From: Hyposmocoma kahamanoa
Lineage: Eukaryota; Arthropoda; Insecta; Lepidoptera; Cosmopterigidae
Direction of reading: 5' to 3'
DNA: 64,000 nt
Assembly: GCF_003589595.1 (NCBI RefSeq)
Contig: NW_020653716.1
Location: 96,629 to 160,628, forward strand
The position numbers and the translations under genes are program-made. The stretch's first letter is position 1, and the number at the start of each line of letters is the position of its first letter. Shown one piece after another: positions 44,001-53,965 of this stretch. Below the pieces are notes generated by a model, which was not told the DNA's origin, did no database searches, and saw nothing but the letters and a program-made list of their open reading frames with translations.

Positions 44001-44120
44001 CGAGAATTTGGGCACTGGAGGGCCAAATTCAATAGAGAGATAGAAGAACTAGTGTCAGAGCCCAACATAATCGGAGAAATAAAATCTGTTCGACTTCGCT
44101 GGCTAGGACATGTGGAATGA
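43999..44120 (+). pseudogene. LINE reverse transcriptase C-terminal fragment fused to SINE B5
   Basis: The frame reads REIEELVSEPNIIGEIK and SVRLRWLGHVE before a TGA (44118-44120). 'LRWLGHVER' is a common signature just before the end of insect LINE polymerases. It matches the remnant at 1210-1522. It is open through the SINE, which gives an artificial 67-aa fusion frame. Confidence 0.65.
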
Positions 44121-44794
44121 AAGGAAGAGGATCGATGTCATGTCATGATGTCACATGGCTCTCATATAAAAGTTATAACAAGGACTTTGGTCAGGTTCTA
44201 CCGGAACCAAACTATTTCTAAAATGGCAAATTTAATATGGGCGCCATTTACATTTGATTTTTTTTAATTTTCGCAGCTGTCAATGATATACGAGTGGTTC
44301 CTAATACCCCCAAATGTAACTAAAATGGAGCAGTTAGTAACCCTGGTCCCCTTTTTTTTTTTTTTTTTTTTCCTCTTCTGTGGTGATAATATATTTATTT
44401 GTATGTATTATATTAGTATTTAAGTATACGTTGGTATTTATATGTTGGTAGATATTTATTATTTATTTCATTCATATATTATGATGTTTAATAATAATAT
44501 CATATTTATTGTGCCCTCTATTATTATTACTACTTTTAGTTTATCCTATCACCCCAAGGTTGCCTGGCAGAGATTGCTATTTAGCAATAAGGCCGCCTGT
44601 TGTACACTGTATTTTTGATTGTATTGTATTTTTGGTTGTTTATTGTGCAATAAAGAATATTGTATTGTATTGTATTGTCCCTCCCACTCAAACTCAACCA
44701 AAGAAAATTCTCTACTGAAATATAAATTTCACTCCCAACCAGCCACAAGTCTCAAAGAAAGCCGTCGCGGCCCGGCGCATCACGCGTCATCTAG
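44121..44794. other. Spacer with T-run and ATTGT microsatellite
   Basis: A T-run at 44352-44371 and (ATTGT)n near 44660-44682, the latter resembling a LINE 3' tail ('gcaataaagaatattgta'). No gene. Confidence 0.55.
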
Positions 44795-44950
44795 TTTCAA
44801 TATAAAAGCAAAACATCGTAACTTGCAATAATAGGTATTGACGCTATTGAACTTTCAAAGATGTGCCAAAAGGGTAACGTTTAAATTATATTGATCGTCC
44901 AGAATTTGTTAGTTATTTTAAAATTTGAAACTTCGCCCATCATTATTAAG
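44795..44950 (+). repeat. Dispersed repeat family M, copy 2
   Basis: Diverged match to 38560-38720 with 'gtttcaatataaaagcaaaa' and 'ttgaactttcaaagatgtgc'. Confidence 0.55.
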
Positions 44951-46663
44951 GTTTCATACTGTATCAAATATGTAAGTTTTTGTGACAGCGGTTGTGATAG
45001 TAATCGAGGCTTAAGGCACTTCCATTGTTTTTCCGCTTCCGTGGTACCACTTCACGTTCACATTCACCTTTGTATCTGCATTGGACACCTGCACGTATTG
45101 TAAATTTTAATTTGCATTACTTCACTTTCCCCAAAATCTACCAATAATTAATATGCACTGTCGACGAAGAAAATTATATTAATAACAACTTTCCGCAACC
45201 GGGGCATCGGAGAGATTTAATCTACTTTGTTCCAATCACTATTATAAGAATTCGCTAAGCGTATCTTAATTTACAAGTCCAGATTCCATTCAACTTGTGA
45301 TTATCAAACTTTTTGTCCTCATTCAAGGGCCGTCAGAACCAATTATTTATTATTATTATTTGGGTGGTTTCACTGGAAATACACCTAACACATTAACAAC
45401 GCAAAACAGACAAAAACAAGAAGAAGTTTTTCTCATTACTTTTTCTCTTTTTGTTCAGCGTATCATAGACTAACTAGCTTTACGATCGTTCTAGTAAAGA
45501 GGAGGTGAGGCTTTTTATTATGGGACAAGTAACCAGTCTATATTCGGAGTATAGATTATTACAGTCATAAATTCTAAAATAACATTACTTTTATTCAAAA
45601 TTAATTATTAATTATGGATATGAAAAGAGATATATTTTTTAGGAATAAGGAATTATTTGATCCTCAAAGGTGATATCAACGATCACAAATATTTTATAAA
45701 TGTGCACTTTTTTAAATTAAAGATATTTGTCTTATATATTATGTATTATTAACTGTTGACATAGTTTCAGGTTTTTTAATGCTTTTTTGTCTTACTTTTG
45801 AGGCTCAACATGAAACTATGAAAGTTAATTTATACAAATCAAACCTTAGCTCAGAACAGATTAAACTATATATTTTATATATTCATTTAATTTATTTTAA
45901 ATCTCAGAGAAAAAGGATGAGTCATTAAAAAAGATGACCGTTTACATTTTTTAGCCACTGTTTTTGCAAATTGAAAATTATCATTCATACATATGCCTAT
46001 TTTCAACAAAATTGCAGACTTAAAAGTTTGAGGAGCACAACCTTAATAAAACTGTGGCGGTCAAACCTTTGTTTAATTTCCGCCGGCGTAATGGTCGAGG
46101 AGTTGCGGGTAGTCGTAAAACGCGGGATTGGTTTAGGGGGATGTTGGTTAGGGCGGGGGTAAAGGGGTAGATGTGGTATCTCAGAATTATGTAAACATGA
46201 GTAATTGGGCAAGGACTCCCGCTTGGAAAGGCAGATGCTTCGCGGTTTACTCATAGCAATGTCTAATGAAATATACAAGGATTTGGATTTTAGGTATAAC
46301 TTTATAAGATACCGTTCCGACGAATCTGCTTTAAGCTTAATGACTTATTTTGGCTGAAATATGACTACGATTAAGTTTTAATTTGGGATTAACTGAGAAA
46401 CATTGAACATTAAATATCTTAAATAACGATAAATGATTATTCCCAACGTTAACAAGCCAGAAGTAAATGTACAGCTATTGCAATATTTAACTAATATTCT
46501 CAAAATAGATTTTTCTTTATTTAATAAATTCTTTGATTAATAATAAAATAATAATAAACATAACAATTTTAATTTATTTCTCTCACAAAAAGTAAATACA
46601 AGCTACATTACATAATGCAAATTGTAAGAGACGGGAGACTAAACTAGGGTAGCCATATCTCTC
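44951..46663. other. AT-rich spacer with a G-rich island
   Basis: Apart from a G-rich strand at 46107-46167 (runs of 3-5 G), no feature was recognised. Confidence 0.4.
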
Positions 46664-46920
46664 TACCATAACCTATCAAAAAACAATCTTATTTCAATGA
46701 ATGCTTATAGTAAGTTTGTTATAATATTACTCATATTCGTACCATGACAACCTAACTCGTTCGTTGTCGTCGTTCATTCGTACCTATGAGCCAAGTAATC
46801 TATTATTACTAAAGTGACTGAAAGAACGAATGATTTCCGAACATTGTCTATTCCTTAATAAAAATAGGAAAAAAATAAAGCTATAACAACTATATAATGA
46901 CATCTCTTTCTTTTTTGATC

Positions 46921-46976
46921 GGGAAAATAAAAAGAAGTCATACCGTGGTAAGAAACCTGATACTAGTGATAATCAT
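46921..46976 (+). mobile_element. 56-bp solo Penelope terminus with TTTGAT duplication
   Basis: Contains 'agtcataccgtggtaagaaa', identical in layout to the terminal repeat of the element at 30948-32394. TTTGAT lies on both sides (46915-46920, 46977-46982). The related copy C1 has no insert at this point. Confidence 0.8.
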
Positions 46977-47337
46977 TTGATGTCGTAGTACAATGTTCAA
47001 GTACATAATATTATTTACATTCAGAGAATTTTAACTGCCAAAAAAAGAAGAGTATGTAATAATGAAATCTATTAAAATTACGTTGTTTTTAATTATTTTC
47101 CCACATTTTCATGAAGAAAAATAAGCAATGGTTGTGAATTCGGAATGGCGCTGTTATAATTCTACGAAATAAACATTGCGAATTTTTATTTAACGAGAAA
47201 TTATTTCCTATGTACTATTAAATAAAAAATAAACAAAATATTGAAGAGATATATGATAATTAATAAGTTCAACTTAACTTTTAATCATTACAAATCAACA
47301 TTTAGACAATAAATTCGAAAATAATATGTATGATTTC

Positions 47338-47455
47338 AAGCACTGGAAATACGACCCTTACGGCAAGGACTTGAGTATGATTTCTAGTGCTTTGAATCAT
47401 ACTCAAGTCCTGACTTGAGCATTGAGTAGAGTTCTAAAATACGACCATAAGATTG
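47338..47455. repeat. Double hairpin block
   Basis: 'aaggacttgagtatgattt' faces 'aatcatactcaagtcct', and 'atttcaagcactggaaat' faces 'atttctagtgctttgaat'. Ends with 'cattgagtagagttct', shared with MITE D1 (15165). Absent from C1. Confidence 0.6.
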
Positions 47456-47630
47456 CTAAATTTGACTTAAGAATAATATTACTTTAATGTTAAAGTCACG
47501 TCATAGTAAGAACTGAGTGAATGAATAGTCACAAAGCTGCCAATAAAACATCATAGTTGTAACATTATAATAAGCTTACTTACGTCATAGTACGAAAAGT
47601 CAATGTAAGGTTAAAGTAATATTATTTTAA

Positions 47631-48589
47631 CCCTTAAGTATAGTTGAGGAAAAAAATAACGCTTCTGAAGTCGTGGGTCCAATTGACCCATGCATTTTGG
47701 AATGGTGATAAAATAGAGAGTATGATATATTTATAATATTTTTTTATTCAAACTATTATTTTAACTTTGACAAATTCAGTGTTGTCTAGAATTAACGATA
47801 GGAAAATATATATTAATATCTATTTATATCAGTCGTAATTTTCTTAATCTAAAATCTAGTCAACTAAAAACAAAAAATCCATAAACAAAACTTTATTCTT
47901 ACATTTGAAAATATATTGTTTCAGAAAAATTAAATTAAATTAAAAGTGTCTCCTCGTAAAAAAAACTGACCCTAGTGCAATTTAATCTAATTAGAAACAA
48001 GAATTGCACGCAGTTTTTACATATGCCATGTAAATGGGTAGATCATGTAAGGTTCACATCAAGACCATTTGAACTTTATTTTCATTAGGATTTTCGCTAA
48101 CAGATATTTCAGGACTTTTCATGATCATTAATTCTGACAAAATTCTCGTCATTATCTGAAAACTGTTTGTCAGAATTTGAAGTTATAGCATTACATCGGC
48201 GAAAATTGTATATCTGCAAATACAATTTTCGCCGATTTCTTCCTCATCGCTGTCTAAATCAGTGTTCAACCAGTGCTCTAATTGTCTTCTTGAATTATAA
48301 GTCACTTTCTCGATTCGCCATGAGTAGAAACTGAAATAAAAAACAAAAATTGATAAAAAATGTCATTAAAAAAATCTTACGTATCTATAGTCGTGGGACC
48401 AATGGACCCACACGTAAACCATTACTCACGTTTGGAGCAGCGGGCAAAACACGTTCATCTCACAGTGCGCGCTTCGGCGTGCCATCGGAATGTACTGAGG
48501 AGTAGGAAGAGCTGCGTCGCCTTCAGTGATTCTTACGCGAGTTTAAAGAATGAACTTGGGTCCATTGGACCCACGACTATAGTTAAGGG
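47631..48589 (-). mobile_element. piggyBac-like non-autonomous element, 959 bp, TTAA sites
   Basis: TTAA at 47627-47630 and 48590-48593 flanks ends 'cccttaagtatagt' and (reverse complement) 'cccttaactatagt'. Inside each end is a 'gtgggtccaatggaccca'-type palindromic motif. A minus-strand open stretch near 48290-48200 reads SRRQLEHWLNTDLDSDEEEI, similar to the acidic N-termini of piggyBac transposases; the rest is lost. Confidence 0.85.
48197..48238. repeat. Perfect 17-bp-arm hairpin inside the piggyBac-like element
   Basis: 'atcggcgaaaattgtat' and its exact reverse complement surround an 8-base loop. Confidence 0.75.
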
Positions 48590-48614
48590 TTAAGAGGGTG
48601 TGGTAGGCCCCCTG

Positions 48615-48834
48615 GTCTCCTGGTTCTCCCTCTTGATTGAACAACTTTTTTACTCTACTCAAGATATAATATATATAATTACTTCTTTCTATAAAATATT
48701 AATATTGTATAATTAGTACATACATATACATCTAAGTGTACTTACTTATTTTTTATTATTATAATATCTTTAATTCAGACAACGGGGTCCATAAATTTTA
48801 ACTTTATTCTTTTTATTATTTGACGATCTCGGTG
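48615..48834. other. Spacer between MITE C2 and mariner M2
   Basis: AT-rich; nothing recognised. Confidence 0.4.
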
Positions 48835-49460
48835 GTCGAGTAGCTTACACAACGGTTTTCATGGTGTAGCCATCTCAACGAAGTGACGTCAAATTTGGTG
48901 TGGGACATAGTAACAAGTGATGTAACATGGATTTATAGTTACGATCCCAAAACAAAGCAGCAATCGAGCGTATGGGTCTTTCGAGATGAGCCGAAACCAA
49001 CCAAAGTGGCGTACGTGCAAAGTGCCTCTAAGCGGATGATTGCCTCTTTTTTTAATAAAACTGGACACATGGCTACTGTTGCTTTAGAGAACCGTTGTAC
49101 CGTGAATAATGATTGGTACACGACCATTTGTTTGCCGGAAGTTATTGATGAACTTCGTAAAAATAACCGTAAACGCCGTATCACCTTGCACCACGATAAT
49201 GTCAATTCTTACAAGGCCAGACAGACAAATGAAATGAAGGTGAACAACGTTAATCTTATGACCCATCCCGCGTACAGTCCTGACCTAGCACTTTTGTGAC
49301 TTTTATTTACTTCCAAAAATTAAGAACCAGTTAGGCGGTCAACAATTTTCATCACCTGAAGAGGCTGTCAAAGAGTATGAAAAATATGTTTCAGAGATTG
49401 TCACAGAGGAGTGGCATAAATGTTGTTAAAATTGGTTCATTCGTATGAATAAATACTATA
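48835..49460 (+). pseudogene. mariner transposase, C-terminal two-thirds (copy M2)
   Basis: Same family as M1. It covers the first catalytic Asp region (IVTSDVTWIYSYDPKTKQQS; the conserved Glu after Asp is Val), SVWVFRDEP, MIASFFNKTGHMATVALEN, YTTICLPEVIDELRKNN and HHDN. A frameshift at HPAYSPDLALL breaks the third Asp; reading resumes as CDFYLLPKIKNQL and meets a stop at HKCC. No N-terminal DNA-binding region was found upstream. Confidence 0.88.
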
Positions 49461-49569
49461 TTTACTATACTTACATAAATATTACTTTGTACTTTGTGTA
49501 GCCTGTACAACTTACTTGAGAAATGATTAGTTCTCCATTTAAATTTTCATGTCCCACTTCACTGCCTTT
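49461..49569. other. Spacer
   Basis: Nothing recognised. Confidence 0.4.
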
Positions 49570-49715
49570 CAGATTTATTTTTGTGATAAAAAGTAGCCTA
49601 CATCCTTCTCCTAGGTCCTATCTGCCTCTTTAAAATTCATCATGTTTGGTGCAGCGGTTTATACGTGAAAACGTAATAGACAGAGTTATTTCGCATTTAT
49701 GTAAGTTTGGATGTG
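49570..49715 (+). repeat. RTE-type LINE/SINE 3' fragment
   Basis: 'gataaaaagtagcctacatc', 'gtgcagcggtttatacgtga' and 'gacagagttatttcgcattt' form a 3' segment I recognise as frequent in lepidopteran genomes. Confidence 0.65.
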
Positions 49716-50652
49716 TGCAAATTGTCATTGTACAATTTGTGAGCTATTAGGGGAAATAAGAATAAATTCTAATTCTATGACCTCACTTAGTGTTAAGCGA
49801 CGATGTCCATGCACTCTAGCCAGCAATAAACGTATATTACAGTTTATTACTAGCGCCATCATTCAGAGTACTAAAAAACTATAGTCAGTCTTTTTTGAAG
49901 ATGGAATAAAATGACAGTTCATAGCGCAAAATGTTGCCCGCTTGCAAGCAGCTAGTGATTGCAGTCGATAAATATTAGCTCGATTACCGATTGAATGTTG
50001 TTTACGCTTAAGAAATAAATAGCCGAACTTGTTTCATTTGAATCATCATCGGCCCATTATTCGTCGAACTGTTGAGCACAGGTTCATTTGAATTACAATA
50101 CACTGAATTTAGCAGTAAGTGTATAAAAATACAAATAGGAGACATATTTTGAATTTAATATATAGAATCAAATCCGCCTGCCGTTATTAAAATGTGTATG
50201 ACTAACAATGGATTTCGATACTAATAGATTAACTATCAAAATAAGACTGGCAAAACTGCAAATGTCATTTAGTAGGCCATTTTCAAAAAAGACGGACTGT
50301 AGTAAGCCTTTCTGCTTGTACCGTAATGGACTCTATTTTGGTCAACAAACTCAAGCAGAACTCCGTCGCTATATTTTAATTAAAAAAGAGTTACAACAGT
50401 AGCATGCTATTCTAAAAGCTGGTACGGCATAAGTTAAAAACTTGCTAGATAAAAAGTTAGAACAGTTTGACCAAAGTTAGACGACCGTACACCTGGTTAC
50501 AAACTTTTGCTTTAAAAATAAATTTGTTGTTCACTATGGAAATAGAGTATTTTTTCCAACTTTGTACTAGACAGTTTTACGCCATAAAATTGCCTTTTTA
50601 ACTAGATCGTAACCATGTAGACTTGTATGTTAACGTACTTCCCTTAATATGT
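49716..50652. other. Unannotated spacer
   Basis: A 64-aa frame at 50208-50402 is unrecognised. No repeats identified. Confidence 0.35.
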
Positions 50653-50851
50653 TTAGTAGCAGTAGAGCTCCTTGCGAAAAAGTTGTTCCAGGAAGTATTG
50701 TCACCCTACCTATTTCTGCAGCCAAGCAGTAATGTGCATGTGAAATTACAGGCACGTGGGACTTGTCAACTTATGGCTTAGGGTTACGGGAACAGTGGCA
50801 GTGCCTCTCAAATCTTTGTGGTCTATAGCTCTGAGTGGCACTGCGACTGTT
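50653..50851 (+). repeat. SINE-like family A, copy A12, 3'-truncated
   Basis: Intact 5' end; runs to 'ggcactgcgactgtta', where the foldback element begins. The family 3' end is not found on the far side. Confidence 0.82.
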
Positions 50852-51508
50852 AGCGTGTTTGTGCACTGCACTGAATTCGAGAAATGATAGTCCGAAATGT
50901 CACACGTTTTTAACTGTAGGTGTATAAGCGACTTTTGTATTTTCTCGGATTCGAATCGGACTTAGTGCACAAGCGACATCCGAAGGGGGTCCGAGTTTAC
51001 TAGATTTGTATCGTCTCGGATTTGGAACAAATGCGAATCGGATGCAGAGTGCAAACGCGTTAGTGCGTAGTCACAGAGCTGCCGAGCCGACATCACCGCC
51101 ACCATAAAATAAAACTAAGAATAGAGTCTGATTGCTATTCACTGTGACTAAACCCTTCATCATCATCTTATATTTGAGAGCCAGACACTTGTCGGTGTAG
51201 CCTCTTCCACTCCACGGTTCATAGTCAGGTCTCTGCCCTCCTTATAGTTGCTCACTGTGATCTTCTTCTTTATTTGTTCACTCTTTCTTTACAGACATAC
51301 AATAAAGAAACTAATATTAATGTGTCAGATCATGGGTTACTAAATCTCAAAGCCACTTCGGATGTCGATTGTGCACTAAGTCCGTTCGAATCCGAGAAAA
51401 TACGAATATCGTTTGTACACCTAGAGATAAAATGATCCCAGAGACATTCTGGACCGTCATTTCTCGGATTCGGAACTGATACGAATTGGACGTAGTGCAC
51501 AAACGCTC
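50852..51508. mobile_element. Foldback element with about 160-bp inverted arms
   Basis: Arms 50852-51012 and 51350-51508 share 'gtttgtgcact', 'gagaaatga', 'attttctcggattcgaa' and 'cggacttagtgcacaa', inverted. The central 340 bp is unrelated to the arms and non-coding. Confidence 0.8.
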
Positions 51509-51714
51509 TTGGCCGCAAAGTCGGAAGGGTGGGTGCGTTCATGGTAAGCGCGTATATTACGCGCAAAAATGTGTCTTGTATTGGATGTATCCAAGACAAG
51601 ACACAATGTAGCGTATGCGGTACACACACCACGATATTTTTCAGCACTTATAATGCATTAAGTACCACATCAATATAATTATAACTTTTATAAACCTCAA
51701 AAATTCATATAAAG
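51509..51714. other. Spacer with a hairpin
   Basis: 'tgtgtcttgtattgga' faces 'tccaagacaagacaca' near 51570-51604. Otherwise nothing recognised. Confidence 0.5.
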
Positions 51715-51950
51715 TATTTGCCAAGTTTTATTAAAATCGATTACCGGAGCCCCTAGTTGGCCACCCTTAGAGATGAAACATTTCCTTCAAATTTAAAATG
51801 ACCAATACTGTGGTACCGTCTTTCCAACAAAAAGAATCATCAAAATCTGTTCACGCCGGAGTAATCGTCGTTATGCACAAATAAAAATATTGTCGAATTG
51901 AGAACCTCCTCCTTTTTGAAGTCGGTTAATAAAATGAGGCTTCCACGTAA
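51715..51950 (+). repeat. LINE 3'-tail family F, best copy
   Basis: Runs from 'ttattaaaatcgattaccgg' to 'gagaacctcctcctttttga' and 'agtcggttaa'. Confidence 0.65.
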
Positions 51951-52719
51951 TAGGTAGTCGGGAAAGCAATCATCACTTGGCGTCAATAAGTCAGTTGCTT
52001 TTTTGCAGTCTACTATTTAGAATAATTTGAGTAGGTAATTTTCAAGTTAGTTCCCTCTACCTAATTTGGGCAGAATTTTTTTAAAATTTAAATATTCTAA
52101 AACATTATCATGAAGTGTTATTTAATATTCGAATGTGGTATCCTGAAATATTATTTCGTATTTCACGATGATATACTCGAATACTTAAATAATAAAAATT
52201 CCACCGAAATTTGACAGAAAAAAATCATTAATAAAAAATAAAGGATCCTAATCGAAAACGTAAAGTTCATAAAAAGCGGGCGGACTCTGCGATGCCTGCG
52301 ATGAATAAAAGCCCAGTCTTGTATAAAAAACAACTCAACTCAAAAACAAAGCATGATGAATCAAAAGATTAAATCCGATGCACAATTTATAAACGGCGGC
52401 TACGAAATAAACAAACCGTTTCGGTGGAATCAACAAATTATGTTTTGGATTAACTTTGTTATTTTAAGCACGAGTTTTACAGCATAAATTTAATTATTAG
52501 AAGTAAATTATTAAGACTATTAACATTATGTAAACACACTTAGGTTCTTGTCAGTTGCAGTGTATAAAAGTTTACACGATAAGTATAGGTCGAATGTTCT
52601 CTATTTTAAGGCGTGAGCGCTGTTCTGATGCTGAGGTGTTAAACGGTCGGCAGCCGTTAAAATGTTTGCAATTTATGGACAAATTACTTTTAAAGTTGAT
52701 ATTTAAGTCGATTATTTGA
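51951..52719. other. Unannotated spacer
   Basis: Nothing recognised. Confidence 0.4.
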
Positions 52720-53286
52720 TTCTTGTGAAAGAGTTCGCCCAATGAAGTACTGCCACCTTACCTATTTCGGCGGCCAAGGGTGAGCATTGATACGTTCCGG
52801 TTTTGAAGGGTGACGATACTGGTGAAAATGCTGGCACATGGGACTTAACTTATGTCTCAGGATGACGCGCGGTGGCAGTGTTTCTCGGCTTTGCGCCACT
52901 TCCAGGACTATCTATCTTCTTTGAGCACTCCTCACACACTTCTTTTTGTTCCAAACTTTTTATATTCCTCACGCATTTTTTGTGGTAAGCTGCTCCACAT
53001 CCACCTTTACACTCCACAGTCTCATCTTTTCTCATCGCCAAAAACTGTCTACATTTTTTGCATTGAACCATTTTGCACTGATACACGATCCGTCAGAAAA
53101 CCAACACTAAAGAGTTTAAATGCGTCCGCACGCCGAGCGCATTACGCACGATCCGTGTGTGTCCCGTAGATCCTTGTGATTAAAAGCTCTGAGAATCACT
53201 ACAACTGTAATGAACAGGCGTGTCGCTTACCACCAGGAACACGATTTGTTCGTTCCGTCACTTGGTAGGTATATCATAAAAAAAAT
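52720..53286 (+). repeat. SINE-like family A, copy A13, split by an ORF1-like insert
   Basis: Family A is readable at 52720-52884 and 53163-53286. The break falls at 'ctcagatctttgcgatt'; both sides keep a version of it ('ctcggctttgcgcc', 'gatccttgtgatt'), consistent with a decayed 10-13 bp target duplication. Confidence 0.8.
52893..53071 (-). pseudogene. PHD-type zinc finger, probable LINE ORF1 N-terminus
   Basis: From ATG 53071: MVQCKKCRQFLAMRKDETVE then CKGGCGAAYHKKCVRN and VCEECSKK. Spacing Cx2Cx13Cx3Cx4Hx2Cx12Cx2C is the C4HC3 PHD pattern, with all eight zinc ligands present. PHD fingers at the ORF1 N-terminus occur in some CR1-type LINEs, which is the likely source; a host PHD gene exon is the alternative. 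After about 55 codons the frame runs into SINE sequence. About 90 bp of upstream sequence is included in the insert. Confidence 0.6.
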
Positions 53287-53729
53287 TCTACCGTATTTTT
53301 AAAAATAAAATACAAAAAGACTAACTGTTTTTGAAGCGCATTATAAAATCTGTCCTGTGAAGAATTAACGACTGACGTGAGAACGAGAATTCGCTTAGAG
53401 GATGGAAAAAAATAAAGGAAAGGAGCAGCCTTAACTACAGAATGGACGTGCATATCTAAACAAAACTTGAACGCTACAAATGGCGAATTTCTTTAGTGTT
53501 GTACCATAATCTATCGACACGTCACTATCGACATGTAAATGTATGGCTTGAATGTTGAAATTGATTTTTTTTTGTTTCTTTAGTTTACTGTAATCAAATA
53601 TTAAAAAATCGGAAAATAGAAAATAATTTTGTTTCCAGGAACTAAGAATGCCTAGTAAATGAATCTTGTTGAATCTAAATTGAATATAAAATTATTTACC
53701 AATAAACCTAACGATGGTATTGCATTATT
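53287..53729. other. Unannotated spacer
   Basis: Nothing recognised. Confidence 0.4.
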
Positions 53730-53965
53730 TAACTGCCTCGGTGGCCGAACGGTTACCGTGCCGAACTGCCACGCAGAGGTCCCAGGTTCGATTGCCGGGT
53801 CAGGAGAAATATTTGTATGGCCTACATTTATTTCTCTCGTGAGTTTGGACGTAATTTGTGGTTGTCTATGTGTGTGTCCACGGCACCTACGACTCAGGGT
53901 TTCCCTAGTGCTAGCCATACAAACTTATCCCCATGTTGAGTGTGTGCGTTATTTATTACTTATTT
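53730..53965 (+). mobile_element. tRNA SINE family B, copy B6 (full)
   Basis: Full copy with A box 'tggccgaacgg', B box 'ggttcgattgcc', body and 'ttgagtgtgtgcgttattt' tail. A 107-aa frame here is a by-product. Confidence 0.88.

Larger units (their letters stand above)
46664..48614. mobile_element. MITE family C, copy C2, carrying three nested insertions
   Basis: Homologous to C1 (12219-13117) at both ends and through the middle (for example 'aagagatat', 'aagttcaacttaacttttaa'). Extra sequence absent from C1: a Penelope end (46921-46976), a hairpin block (47338-47455) and a piggyBac-like element (47631-48589). The right end reads 'gtggtaggccccctg'. Confidence 0.78.

Noticed and set aside
48360..48593. 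77-aa frame in the piggyBac-like element
   Set aside because: It reads through the palindromic terminal region; the plausible coding remnant is on the other strand.
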